Notes: generated by a model not told the origin, from the sequence alone. DNA of 64,000 nucleotides from Aquatica leii (GCA_035610365.1 CM069432.1:264923177-264987176); one strand, 5' to 3'. Counted from the first letter of the stretch, positions 31,201 to 41,304 are shown. Numbers and translations are program-made.

Positions 31201-32314
31201 TAAGTACACAAGTGCCTACTAATTTAAGAGTTTCCCCTGTGTATGATTTTAATTGTGCATTACTCGGTTTAATTAATGACATGGGTACGTTTAACTTTTG
31301 AAAATAATACATCGGCATAATATTACACATTGCTCCTGTATCTATCTTAAATTTTAAATGAATATGATTTACTTTAATGACAGTTTCCCATGCATCCTCA
31401 GACGTATACTGATTTACATTTTTATTTATTGCCCCAACAAACAAAGTATCCTCATTACTATCGTTACTACTTAACCTAGAATTATTTACAACATAATTTA
31501 CCTTTTGATTGCGACACATATGTGCAAAGTGATTATGCCTGTTGCATTTACTACAATTCTTTCCATACGCTGGACAATTATTGATTGTATGGCTTTTCCC
31601 ACATCTTGTACAGTTCTTGATGAAATTTCTCTCACGAGAAGGTGACTTGTTTCTTCCGTTCTTGTTATATTTAGGTCTGCCGCTGTGTCTTTTTGGACTC
31701 CTGTTACTTCTTGAGTTGCTTCTGTAATTACTGCTACTTGGGATGTCATCATTTACTATTCTGTGAATTTCTTGGGAATTTTCACCATTTTCCATATTTT
31801 GGCATTGATTATTTGATTCTATAAACACTGTGCATAATTTAATAGCTTCTTCTAGTGTTATTTCATCCTTTTGTAGTAATGTTTTTCTTAGTTCACCGTT
31901 ATTTATACCGCAGGTTATCATGGTTTTTACAAGACTATCGTCCAGTTCTCCAAAATTGCACTTATTTGCTTGATTCTTCAGGTAGGTGATGAATTGGTTT
32001 AAAGGCTGATTATTTTGTTTGGCCGTGAAGAATTTGTACCTTTCAAACGAAAGATTCTTTTTCGGAAGAAAGTGCTCATCAAACTTCTTAATTAATGGCT
32101 CTAATTTATTAACTTCCTGTTCGGTAAACCTGAATGTAGTGTAAATTTTAAATGTTTCAGGGCCCACATAGTGAAGAAGTTGTGCAACTTGTATTGCTTC
32201 ATCTTTTTTATTAATTTCAGTCGCCACTAGATAATTACGAAACATCGCCTTCCATCTCGTCCACTCTTCACTTACATTGTCTTCTAATTTTAATTGTGGG
32301 ATTGACGCACTCAT
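28232..32314 (-). CDS. gag-pol: Ty3/mag-like Gag-Pol polyprotein, single 1360-residue frame
   Basis: This one ORF holds all functions needed for retrotransposition. Gag occupies about 1-230, followed by two zinc knuckles (Cys235-Cys247, with the unusual spacing C-X2-C-X3-H-X4-C; Cys254-Cys267). The protease has FKIDTGAMCNIMP at 322-334. RT runs about 470-690, with LRICLDPKNLND, STLDAVSGFYQVPL and VYIDDILVYG (600-609). RNase H carries IISADSSQFGLGAV and ADTLSRGY. The integrase has the HHCC domain (RIHYSHMGP...CEVC) and the DDE core (DYYSKFVEI; VSDGGPQYAS; PKSNGQSERS). Fusion of gag and pol in a single frame without frameshift is known from mag-type elements. No stop or frame break is visible and no env follows, so the copy may still be active. 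The product would be cleaved by its own protease in cytoplasmic particles. Confidence 0.94.
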   Translation of the reverse strand: MSASIPQLKLEDNVSEEWTRWKAMFRNYLVATEINKKDEAIQVAQLLHYVGPETFKIYTTFRFTEQEVNKLEPLIKKFDEHFLPKKNLSFERYKFFTAKQNNQPLNQFITYLKNQANKCNFGELDDSLVKTMITCGINNGELRKTLLQKDEITLEEAIKLCTVFIESNNQCQNMENGENSQEIHRIVNDDIPSSSNYRSNSRSNRSPKRHSGRPKYNKNGRNKSPSRERNFIKNCTRCGKSHTINNCPAYGKNCSKCNRHNHFAHMCRNQKVNYVVNNSRLSSNDSNEDTLFVGAINKNVNQYTSEDAWETVIKVNHIHLKFKIDTGAMCNIMPMYYFQKLNVPMSLIKPSNAQLKSYTGETLKLVGTCVLRCKKRNLVYNVQFHIVNSNTQALLGLPACKQLSLVKRLDTISSHTSQSDDIVLEFGEVFEGIGYINKPYEIKLKPNAKPIISPIRKVPLALMEPLKETLLELVENKIIEKVEGPSEWVNPLVIVRKPDGKLRICLDPKNLNDAILREHSHLTTLDEITAKLNGAKIFSTLDAVSGFYQVPLTQISSNLCTVGTPFGRYKFLRLPYGLKSAPEVFNERFKEIFNFENVSVYIDDILVYGKTKEDHDVALKNVLRAARSHGVKFNLKKCKFNQSEIKYMGQIINEYGVAVDKEKIKAITGFPTPTCKKDLQRLLGMLNYLSSHIEHFSTDTKILRDLLKNDTEFVWDANHEEKLKEIKEKLIKSPVLQFYDINKPTIISADSSQFGLGAVILQSNIPCGYASRALTETQINYAQIEKELLAICFGISKFHDFVYGKRFPVETDHKPLLSIFNKPLNKCPARLQRMLMQLQKYDFDVIYKRGKDLIIADTLSRGYINDEPDNWDEELKAHVCAVVNQINVTDKKLNQIKLETLNDKELQELTLVIQKGWPNDSKKLSSSIKKYCKYRSELVIIDNVIFKGQSILIPNSLRPEILGRIHYSHMGPDKCIKFAEESVFWPSMRNEIRQMIETCEVCNKYANSQKVEPLKCHEIPNIPWYKVGSDIFEINGIRYLLVIDYYSKFVEIEKLNSSTSYNSILILKSIFARHGIPHIFVSDGGPQYASDEFKKFADEWNFEHVYSSPRYPKSNGQSERSVQTAKKLFKKITEEKNDIFLALLHYRNMPNVGNYSPAQVLMSRNTRTNLPCNINNLKPKLINEEAYKNCIQAKQTKQSEYYNKKFGARELDLIKPNTKVWVQTTPNSNWQKGVIISRIDDRRYKVSLETGSTLVRNRIFIKPSIMNNTVGTNKTVRWDDEVDRRKEEKEYSCNLQKCELNSFKETNETMSYNLSDEDIGSSKLSRPSTNKEPDVSLNQAANHLVSRSGRSIKTPIRLNL

Positions 32315-32413
32315 TTTAATTTACTTTGCGGATTATTTTTTATTCGCACCACGTGTAGGTACAACCTCACTTTATTTACTTATTTATTTTCAATTACACA
32401 TTACCGCATCCTA

Positions 32414-32425
32414 CCGACTGCGCCA
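32414..32425 (-). promoter_or_regulatory. Primer-binding site, tRNA-Ser type
   Basis: TGGCGCAGTCGG directly follows the 5' LTR on the minus strand. It is complementary to the 3' end expected of tRNA-Ser (CCGACTGCGCCA), a primer used by several insect Ty3 elements. Confidence 0.78.
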
Positions 32426-32624
32426 TGTTACTCACTTTACTTATATGTGAGTATTCTCTTACTTAGTGAGGACATAATTATCTTTTAAGTTTTAATAAAA
32501 CACATTTAGGAGATTGACCTTTTATTGTACGACCTCCTTGTTGCGTCGCGTCGCTTGTGTACCAACTCCCTAGACTCTGGGTGTTGCCAACCTACCCCCT
32601 AACATATACATCGTGCTACCAACA
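32426..32624 (-). repeat. 5' LTR of the Ty3/mag-like element
   Basis: 199 bp, the same sequence as the 3' LTR. Followed on its right by the target duplication GTTGT. Confidence 0.95.
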
Positions 32625-32683
32625 GTTGTCTCTTTGTTTGGAGAGGTATTTTGTTCAGGATGTAACGTCCCGTTAGAGTTCAT
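32625..32683 (-). pseudogene. Start of jockey-like ORF1, cut by the Ty3/mag insertion
   Basis: The ATG at 32683 opens MNSNGTLHPEQNTSPNKETT, which continues in frame with sequence at 27972 once the retrotransposon and one target copy are removed. This shows that the insertion split the LINE ORF1 near its 20th codon. Confidence 0.65.
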
Positions 32684-32800
32684 TACATTAAAATTCAATT
32701 TTACATTCGTTTATTTTCTGCAACTTATATTGCACGTAAATTTATTCAGTTTGGCAACGTCGCGTTGTTTCAAATCTACCTGAGTTGTAGCTTAAAACTG

Positions 32801-34075
32801 GCATTCCCGTTTGAACAATCTTGGCGTGCGTGTCGTAGTGATGCGGAAAAGACACATTTTATTGATTATGGCGTAAAAACCCATACAATTTAATTTTTAT
32901 TCATTCCATCTAATTATTGGTGAGTTTACCTTTATTTTGATATAATTTTTCTATTGAATTCAACATTTTTAGTGGTTTCGCAATATTGCGCAATACAGTT
33001 AGACAAAGGACGTTATTTTAAAGGCGGTTGCTAAATGCAGCGTGAGTATATCATGTCATATAAAAAACCATTCTAATTATTTATATTTAGGGTCTTTCTT
33101 TTTATTCTGGATCTTTTATGTTGGTTTTGTCGTTTAATTAATGGATTATCAGTTATTGAAGTTTATTATACATTGGTTTATTCCTGTTGAAGAATTTTAT
33201 CACTACAACAAAGTATGTGCTAAAAATAGAAGATATACGATAACGTCATATCATATGGTGAGTCAACTAAAATTAAGATACTGCATTTTACCTTCAAATA
33301 ATTAAATTGTGTCATTAAAACTGTTCACTTGATAACAAATTAACCGTTTACTATTTTTTTTTGCATTTAATATTAATTACTTATTAGGTGTAAGATTTTA
33401 CGCTTTTTATTCATCACCAATTTAAAAGGTGATTGGCGCCCTAATATTTTATTTTAAATACTGTTTTATTCTAAATATGTTTAATTCAAATATTGTTCAT
33501 TGTTCTCTAATGTAAATAGTATATTAAGTATAGTTAATAAATTAACGGAGTTCACGTCTTTGTAATTATTTCCATTCAAACCCATACCCAGAGGTCTGTG
33601 CTTACGATTGCTGCCGTGGTCAAATTATTATTTTTACTTTTTATTAAACGTTCTTTATTCCGTCAGTGAATTTTTTATTACAAGGAGTACTTATTCTTCT
33701 GTGTTCGTTAATGACTGCATCCGCCGCTGTGTTCTTTTGGTTTCTTGACTCTTTTTCTTCAGGAGATCGATTTTTTTTTGTTCATTTTCTGTTAAGTCAT
33801 CAATGTGTTTCTGACTCATTCCACTGTGTGACGATGATCGTTGGCGATAGAATAGACCTGGATGGAAAACCCATTGCTAGACTGCGTCGGCGTAGACACG
33901 TTGTGGACGTGTATGAAGCACTTGTTGGCGCGTGTCTAATAGCCTAGCTCCGTACACTTAGGCGTACGCTATCGGCAGACTAGCATTTTATAAGTGCGTG
34001 TTCCTGGCAAAACGAACACGCCCCACTAATGCCTACACCACACCCCCTCTAAATAATAAATAAATCAATTTTAAA
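32801..34075. other. A/T-rich sequence, nothing recognised
   Basis: A 93-codon frame at 33666-33947 has no recognisable domain or coding character. A short inverted repeat (GTGTTCCTGGC...GAACAC) lies at about 33998. No mobile-element ends were identified. Confidence 0.4.
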
Positions 34076-35190
34076 ATGTCATTGAATTTCGCACGTTACG
34101 TTTCTTTAGAGACGGGGAAGGCACTATTATTAGTATAATAAACAAAAAAATTGTATTTGCCCTGTCACCCATATCTTGCTTTACTATAATACGATAAACA
34201 ATCGTTCTTATTGTATTTTTCAGAATTTTTTTTTTACTTTTATATTATTTACTAAATCTAGTTTTTAAGTGGCTGTTATAGTCTAAAAAAAAGTAACAGC
34301 AGACTGTCGTCGTGGAACACATAATGTAATTTAATTTTTCTTTATTACACTCCATATACCTCATTGCAGTTCAATACAGTAATAAGTCATTCAGAGTTTA
34401 TCGTATTAATAAGATATAGATTATTTATTTATTACATAAAAAAACATTTTAATTAATTAATTTAATTGTTCGTGGTCTCTGGCGATAAAATTGGTTTCCT
34501 GTTGTTCCCGCTTAGTACAAAAAATTTGACATGAAACGTTTTCTATTATATTAAAATCAGGGATTTTTGTTGCAACGGTAACACGTTCAGGTTATTCTGC
34601 TGTACCCCGTTTTGCACCAACTTGGATGTATCTATTGGGGCAGTATCCTTAAAGAATAAACAAAATTAATACAGTGCACGCCGCGTATTCGAATTACGAA
34701 TAATGTTATCAGTCGGGTAATGTTATCACTTTATTAAAGAACGGACCGGACGTATGCTATTATACAAAAAAACACCGTTTATAGTAATCATAATTTAGGT
34801 TTTTTTTCAGGTTTGTTGCCATAAACAATAAACTATTTTGCATTAATTTTTTATCTGAGTTTTAATAGTAGGTACGCTTGTTTAGTAAAAAAAATTATTA
34901 TTTGACCCTAAAAATAATTGTTTTGCATAATTATGTTTATTTTTGCAGTGCTATTTATTCATTGAAGTAATTTGAAAGCTGTAAGTTCTTAGAATAACTT
35001 CATTTAACTACGTCTTATGTGATAACGTTATCTTGTATTTGTTTTTATTTTTAGTGTCAGCAAATTACTGAGAAGAAATGTGTAGTTCCTAGAGCAAGTG
35101 AATTAAACCTTGTTTTTGATTTATTTTTATTTTTGCTTTGATTTCACTTTTTAAATTAACAATCTGTTAATCAGAAATACACGCTTTATG

Positions 35191-36339
35191 TACACTGCGT
35201 TTCAAATAAAATGCACCACATAGAAGGAGTAGGCGTGGAGGGCTGAAATTTTGTATGGTAAACAAATAAATGATTAAAATTTGGTATGAAAATCTTGATG
35301 TATTTAAAAAATATACATGGTGTTACCAATATCTCCACGCTTCTTTTATTTTTATTTCTGAACTCTTATCGTTGTAGTTTTTCCGGTTTTTTTTAGATCT
35401 AGTTATCAGTTGTCATTGTTTGTAAGTGTCAGAATGTCACGAGTTTGCAGACTAAGTAATTTTTAACAATGAACGCTTTTTGTGAGAGCGCGAATTATTA
35501 GTATGCAGGAAGATACGTGGGGATATGATGAAATCGCTAGAAGATTAGGACGTACTCATTCAATAATATTAAGAACATGTCGAGGATGGCAGGAGGAACA
35601 GTTGCAAACACGACATAGAGGTACTGGATCACCTAGAGTCACCCATGAACGAAAAGATCGTTCAGTTGGAATAAACTGGATACGAGTAATTGGTCGTAGA
35701 GTCTCTATGAGTAATGTTTATCGTCGAATCCGCTCTTTTGGATTGCGATCATATCGACCAAACTCTCGTATTCCTCTAACACCTCACCACCAAGCAGTCA
35801 GATTTCAATGGTGTCAATGCACACAACATTGGCTACATGAATGGAACAACATTATTTTTTCTAATGAGTTTAGGTTCTGTTTATGGCACTCGAACGGGCG
35901 TACACGTATGCGGAGACCTGGAGGACAACGCTACAATTCACAGTTTGTACAACGAAGACATACTGGCTTAACACTTGGTGTAATGGTTTGGGGTGGCATT
36001 TATTGGGGAGGCTCTTCTCCTTTAACATTTATACAAGGCACGTTAAATGATCGACGTTACACCAACAACGTCTTAGAACCAGTTCATCTATCTCTTCGTC
36101 AAGAACGTCCAGAAGCTATCTATCTATAATGTGCGACCGCATGTGGCAGAAATGACACAGTGAGTTTTTGAAGAGAATGACGTAAATTTGCTACCGTGGC
36201 CTGCTAGATCGCCAGATTTATCGCCAATAGAACATGTCTAAGACATGATGAACAGAAGACTGCGTCATCTAGCTCACAAAATTTCATCCCTCCCCGTCTA
36301 CTCCTTCCATGTAGTGCATTTTATTTGAAACCCAGTGTA
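35191..36339 (+). mobile_element. Tc1-like transposon, shortened copy
   Basis: The ends read TACACTGCGTTTCAAATAAA and, inverted, TACACTGGGTTTCAAATAAA, with TA at each border and TIRs of about 50 bp. Total length is 1.15 kb. Sequence is missing near the 3' end, where the frame for the last transposase residues runs straight into the right TIR. Confidence 0.88.
35482..36290 (+). pseudogene. Tc1-like transposase, inactive
   Basis: The 215-codon frame at 35482-36129 shows an HTH region (YDEIARRLGRTHSII), NVYRRIRSFGLRSYRP and HEWNNIIFSNEFRFCL. The first catalytic aspartate of the usual FSDESRF block is replaced by Asn (FSNEF). The LGVMVWGGI block is kept. After a break near 36125 another frame gives RPHVAEMTQ and WPARSPDLSPIEHV, the region of the third catalytic residue; the residues around the second aspartate are disrupted. 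The N-terminal residues upstream of 35482 contain stops. The copy is therefore dead on three grounds. Confidence 0.85.
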
Positions 36340-36561
36340 TTCACTGATTTCTAACCAATAAACATGTATCTGTATTTTTTTAAATTTTGAATATTGTTAT
36401 CACTCGGTTTATTAAAAAAGATTTCAAGTCCCAACGTGATTCTATTAAGCAGCGTCTACTGCAATAACAGTTGAAAAAAACTATAACTAGCTTATGTTCT
36501 CAGTAACTGTTAGAAAATTGTTTGATGTGAATATTGTAATGGAGGAAAAATGAAAATAACT

Positions 36562-37190
36562 TTAAGCATTAAGTAAGATCACCCGTTGACAGATCCAGAT
36601 CTCCGGATACAAAACTTGAACATCTTTTTTTGTGTTAAGACGACTCTCAAACATCCAACAAACGCCTGGACCATGGGAACTCACCCAACCACATAAATTT
36701 ACTAAAAAGTGTTTTGGAGCTTGTGTAATTACCTCCATAACGACTTTTTGCATCGAAACACTTTTATTGGTGCGTCATTTGAACTTTTAAAAGTTTTTAC
36801 ATTGCTAAAAACAACACGATTCCAAAAATTAAACGGTTCATTGACGTAACGTCTTGCAAATTCCATACGCTTTTTTTTATTTTCTTCGCTAAGAATTTCT
36901 TTTGTAGATTTTTATACTTTTTTATTCCAGCCCATTCGACGTCGGTATACTATACCTACTATAGTATCTCGGAAAGTTGTAGAAGAATTTGCCACTAACA
37001 CCACGTCCCGGGTCACACTCTTCGTCTGCAACTCCCGATGGTCCTGTTTATCGTGTGTTCGCAATACTACTTAACTCGAATACGTCCCACAGTAGTCCGT
37101 GAAATCATTGACATTTGAATAATTGCTCGGCAACTTCGCGATGTTTTGAGCTTTCAAATCAACACTCGTATGTGCAGGCATTATCAACAA
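36562..37190 (-). pseudogene. Second Tc1-like transposase remnant
   Basis: The minus strand reads KRMEFARRYVNEPFNFWNRV and VVFSNVKTFKSSNDAPIKVF (36890-36770), then in another frame LVNLCGWVSSHGPGVCWMFE (36710-36640). This is the arrangement around the first catalytic residue and the W/G-rich strand of Tc1-like enzymes. The residue expected to be Asp in FSDEK is Asn here (FSNVK). The N terminus (HTH) is only a trace and the C-terminal third is absent. Its position inside the 34076/37530 inverted repeats makes it a candidate for that element's own transposase. Confidence 0.65.
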
Positions 37191-37530
37191 CAAATAGCTT
37201 TCTAAAGAAACTTATTAACTTGATGCTATATTTCTACTAAATCATAAATTAAACCAATTAAACAAAAGAATTACTCTTACTCTTGTTAAGGGTGGTAGTA
37301 ATTCACATATAATAAATATAATAGACAGTACAATTAAAATTTTGAGACTATAACAGCGATTTAAAAACAAAATAGTATATGAATATGAAAGTAAAATACT
37401 TTATTGTTCTTAACGATTATTTATCGTATTATAGTAAAGCAGGATATGGGTGACAGGAGAAATACGCATTTTTTGTTTATCATACTAGTCCCGCCTCTAA
37501 AAGAACGTAATGTAGAAATGCAATGACAAA

Positions 37531-37879
37531 CAAAATCTACGTGTTCGAAAAAATTTCCTCCATCATCACGAGCTCACTATAAGTGTCCTAAAAATTCTTG
37601 GAAAATAAAGCTACCTATTGTAGAGGCCAAAATAAGTCGATTGGACCCTTTTTTATGTATATACGAAAAAATACGGTTAGTTCGTGAGAAGAGCCCAAAG
37701 TCTACTTAAAAAATCAATATTTCTACGCTGTTCAGAAATGCGTATAACAAATTTAATCAAAATTGGTAAAAGTGCATTTTAGTATTAAAAAAAATCAAAA
37801 AATAATTGTCGAAGAGTTAAAACGACTTTCGCCCCTTTGTATTTTTTTAGATTATTTTTTTAGAAGTAGTAATACGGCT
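37531..37879. other. A/T-rich spacer, probable transposon flank
   Basis: No gene. It lies between the large inverted-repeat element and the DUF4817-like remnant and may be non-coding end sequence of either. Confidence 0.3.
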
Positions 37880-38420
37880 CTAAGACTTTTTTAACAAAAA
37901 GGTTTAAATTAGATAGCAAGTCTTTTGCTAATTCTGACTGTTTTGAATGAAACGTAGGTAACTAGCTCCGTCCAGACGATCAGGCAATTGGAACGGCCCA
38001 ACCATAAAATTGCCAATGATTTCGACTCGGGCATTTAATAGCATGTGGATTTTTATCTGCATAAATTTGCTTATTGTGTAGCTTCATCATGCCACGACGT
38101 GTAAAACAAGACTCATCAGTAAACCGGCTGGATGAGGAATTGACGAAGTAATTGATCTCAAAAGATCTGATTTACAGTGCTTTTTAGAATCCCAGCCGCT
38201 CGTTGCAATGTTCTGATACTGGTCTCAAGATTGTCATCAATTTTTTAAAGAACTGCATATTGTGTAATGGGGGTTTGGGTTTGTCAAAGTCTTCCAGCTT
38301 CAAACTTTCTGTTTCTCAAAGCCGTTTTTCGATTCGGGCTAATGTTTGGAATTCTCTGAATTGGACATTCTCTCGATACACGCGAAAACTTTCAAAGCAG
38401 TTGCCTTGACATAATCCAAA
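37880..38420 (-). pseudogene. DUF4817/mariner-like transposase remnant
   Basis: The minus strand contains SSSSRFTDESCFTRRGMMKL and HNKQIYADKNPHAIKCPSR, then WQFYGWAVPIA; the frame shifts to LPDRLDGASYLRFIQNSQN. The order, with FTDESCFTR, ENPHA-like and a GPY..LPDRL-like stretch, is that of the abundant insect transposases annotated with an N-terminal DUF4817 domain. Only the middle part is readable, the HTH is degenerate and the second half of the catalytic core is missing. Confidence 0.68.
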
Positions 38421-39233
38421 AAACTAATACCATGTCGACCTGTTAATTAAAAAGAAAATCCATAACTTGAAAGCTGCCAAAGTAACAGTAACAATAACAG
38501 CAATGCAATTAAAGCAATAAGAGTGACTGCGATGAAAATACAAAAGCAACTAAAAGTGAATAAATGGCTTAAACATTTACTTCTCAATTTCATTAATATA
38601 TAACTGAAATATAGTAAATTGAGGTTATGTTGTTATAATCGACTAATAATAATAATAATTTGTGCGTCGATATTACTTTCTAGGCCTTACGTATGATGAG
38701 ATACAGCCGCTTCGTGTTCTTATCCGAACACCCGGTATATAGCATATTATAATAAGAATATAAATGTTACAGAATTTCCTCCTAGCAACATAAAAACCTG
38801 GGGAGGATCAAACCGTAAAAACCTACCAACCCACAACCATAGAAACCCAACCTTGTGTAATCTTATCAGATTATCACGAATACAGAAGAGAAAGACGGTT
38901 TCCAAAATCTAAAATTGTAACAGAAGCGCATAAAGCAAAAAGGTTTTTTTCCAAAAGTCAAAAGCACACAACCAAAGTAACACAGTGTGCCACAAATAAG
39001 TAAACCAATTTCCAAATCGTATGAAGCGATATACAAAAGTAAGGTACATACAATAAGTAACCGTGTAGAAGCGAGACCCAAAATAATTCTAGAGAGAAGA
39101 AGAAGGAAGTTTAGACCAGCGCCAAGGACCAAGTAGCTCTAAAATCTCCTGAAGCAATCCCCCAAAAAGAAAAATAACCTAAGAACTATCAATTGCTTAT
39201 CGAACATTCGTTAATCATCGAGGGCTATGCTGG
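38421..39233. other. Spacer, nothing recognised
   Basis: Contains an AAT triplet run near 38646 and the string CGTGTTCTTATCCGAACACCC near 38716. No coding evidence. Confidence 0.35.
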
Positions 39234-39237
39234 ACTG

Positions 39238-39665
39238 TGTAACGAATTTTATTATCTAAACTACTAAAAATATTTTTACTTATATTATAAATATGTACAC
39301 TTTTAAATTAACCGAATTAATTAAATCTAATAATATTTAATAAAAACACGAATTTATGTCACTTACACGAATATAAGATAAAGTCCGCGGATAGCTTCAC
39401 ACACTTGTTTACACTAAAGTCACGTACAAGATTATTCTCCGTATATTTATCTCCACACACGCGCTAATTACTTATTTATTTAAAGTTGACTAATCTTCTT
39501 AACACTGCCGTCTTCACATTACGGGAATAACTGACCTCGGATTTGTTTGCACAGTATTTTTTACACTTTGGCAAAACGTTCCCGTATGTTTCACATCCTT
39601 CGGTGAACGTTCTAGAAAACCTCGCGAAGGTTCTCGAAGTTGCGAATTACTTCTCGAACGTTTCA
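39238..39665 (-). mobile_element. Solo LTR of the degenerate Ty3 family
   Basis: The 428-bp LTR reads on the minus strand TGAAACGTTCGAG...AATTCGTTACA. It is flanked by the 4-bp duplication ACTG on the plus strand (39234-39237 and 39666-39669). Same family as 6500-6947 and 14570-15011: shared blocks GACGGCAGTGTTAAGAAGAT, GTGTAAACAAG and TTAATTCGGTTAATTTAAAA. Confidence 0.88.
39605..39663. promoter_or_regulatory. Heat-shock-element cluster in solo LTR U3
   Basis: GAAcgTTCtaGAA (39605-39617) and GAAggTTCtcGAA (39626-39638) are perfect three-unit motifs. The second has a further near-unit on its left, and TTCtcGAAcgTTT at 39651-39663 is one base short of perfect. All are in the first 65 bp of the LTR. 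Confidence 0.65.
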
Positions 39666-39669
39666 ACTG

Positions 39670-41304
39670 TAACAATGAAACGTCAAAGCCGATGAACAGA
39701 TTAGAACATTCCAAAAAAGTGGCAAAAGAGATATCTTAAGAATGACTAAGAACATTCGAAACAGACCAAAATGAACATTACAAATTACAGTTAATTTTCC
39801 CACTCTTTACGTTAGCTAACTAAATATTTTTATATACATACGTTCACATGCAAACAAATTATTACACTAATTTTGTACTCAACGACCTTACTCGTTTTTT
39901 TAGTCTACTACCACTGGCTTTCACGTTCCTTAAGTAAGCGTCTCCCTCTTAAAAAAAATCATGCGCATTACGTTGTTACCGGTTTTACGTTATTATCTGT
40001 AAATTCATAACAAAATTGAAAATTTTATTTAAATTGTAACGGAAAGAATTGGTTTGGTTTGGAAACTTTTGCAAACTTTCATGAACAACAAAAAAGAAAA
40101 ATATTTATAGTTTGAAATGAAGTCAAATTTACATGAAACTGTTTTGTTTACACCGTTATATTTGTCCCGTTTTTTCTCTTCTTAAGTGTACATAAAACCC
40201 GTTTTTCCTCTTCTTGAGTGTACATAAAAGGCATATGTGCAGTTGATTGACTTAGACTATTTACATATTTTGTTATTTTTAGCAAACACTTTTTATAAGA
40301 TTCTGATTGTTTGTTTTTATGTTATATTGAGCTTAGTTCTGATACTCTTTTTGTTTCACTTCAAAATTACTAGTTAATAAAAAAAATTAAAATTGGTGTT
40401 GATTTATTTTAATTATTTTTAATTTAATTTCTATATTACAGTCCAACAATTAATAATAAATAAAACATTCTCGAAATTAAATTCTATTTTCAACATTTAT
40501 CAAAAGAAAATAGAATTAATGTTATTTAGAAATGGAAAAGGAATTTGTTCTTCATTACGGTCAGAAGGGTCTTGCGACATGTAATCGTCAATCATAAAAT
40601 TGCTTTATACTTTCCACCAATAAAAACATATAGAAACGTAAAAGGAGAAAAATTCTATTTTATACTGACGCTATCTGTTTTTTTTTATTTTTACGTAATA
40701 GGGATAAAATCGGTTTTTCTTTTGCTTTCGCAAAATTAACTATTATACAAATTAAAATCGGGAATATAAATCATTCACAAAATACATTAGATTACCATAA
40801 ATTCGTATAGTGGCTATATGTTGATTACTTTTACGTTGCAATTAATGGACACGCAAACTAAATCATTATAAATGATGTAATGGCAAAAATAAATATTTTC
40901 AATTTGCGATGAAAAACACATCTAATTATTTTAGTAAAATATTTGTTGCGTAAATCTTCCTTCAATTAATTTGAATTTATAGTATACTTTGAATATTGAA
41001 CCAGAAGCTGTGCGAATAAATATTGGAGTAACCTAATATATAGGATGGGACAATAAAGTGTCAAAGTAAAAAATCTTTATTATACAAAAAATAGAAAAAA
41101 AGTATTTATAAAAGTTATAGGGTCTTTAAAGATTTACATTTTAAAATTATTTTTAACTATACAGGGTATTCTATAATATCAGGACAACACAAACTTACAA
41201 GAATCCTCTTGAGGTCTACTTTACAATAATATAAGTTTATAGGCACTTTAAGTTATTCTTTACAAAATTACAAGCAGTTCTAATTTTTTTTTTCTAAATT
41301 TATG
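39670..41304. other. A/T-rich spacer with a 32-bp tandem duplication
   Basis: A 32-bp unit (CCCGTTTTTYCTCTTCTTRA...) is duplicated at 40166-40197 and 40198-40229. The frame at 40545-40739 has no recognisable coding character. A mariner-like end sequence (TACAGGGTATTCTATAATAT) lies at about 41160. Confidence 0.4.

Larger units (their letters stand above)
27973..32624 (-). mobile_element. Intact-looking Ty3/gypsy (mag-like) LTR retrotransposon, young insertion
   Basis: The 4652-bp element is flanked by the 5-bp duplication GTTGT (27968-27972 and 32625-32629). I find no difference between the two 199-bp LTRs by eye. The tRNA-Ser-type primer-binding site directly follows the 5' LTR and a polypurine tract directly precedes the 3' LTR. 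One unbroken gag-pol frame fills the interior. It lies in codon about 20 of a jockey ORF1. There is no env. Confidence 0.95.
22290..32800 (-). mobile_element. Jockey-like LINE, split by two later insertions
   Basis: On the minus strand, ORF1 starts at 32683 and the RT ends near 22400, an overall span of about 10.5 kb. Removing the Ty3/mag element (27973-32624) and the pogo-like element (about 24001-25790) leaves about 4 kb of the expected layout: ORF1 with CCHC knuckles, endonuclease, RT. The 5' end and the left boundary are approximate. The LINE itself is decayed by many stops and frame changes. Confidence 0.78.
34076..37530. mobile_element. Large inverted-repeat DNA element holding nested Tc1-like copies
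   Basis: Sequence at 34076-34290 is repeated inverted at about 37345-37530; shared blocks include TGTCACCCATATC, TGCTTTACTATAATACGATA and GCTGTTATAGTCT. The arms are about 80 per cent similar by eye, so the element is old. Between them lie a Tc1-like insertion (35191-36339) and a second transposase remnant on the minus strand (36562-37190), which may be the element's own. The termini were set by where the match ends and are approximate. The stretch 34290-35190 shows no gene. Confidence 0.6.

Noticed and set aside
32414-32425. tRNA gene box A (TGGCGCAGTCGG resembles a D-arm)
   Set aside because: It abuts the LTR at the primer-site position, and no box B or cloverleaf follows.
33666-33947. 93-codon frame as a possible secreted protein
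   Set aside because: It has a hydrophobic start, but the frame is interrupted in composition by non-coding-like sequence and shows no recognisable family or splice context.
38866-39132. 88-codon minus-strand frame
   Set aside because: No recognisable domain, no neighbours, and low-complexity composition; treated as chance.
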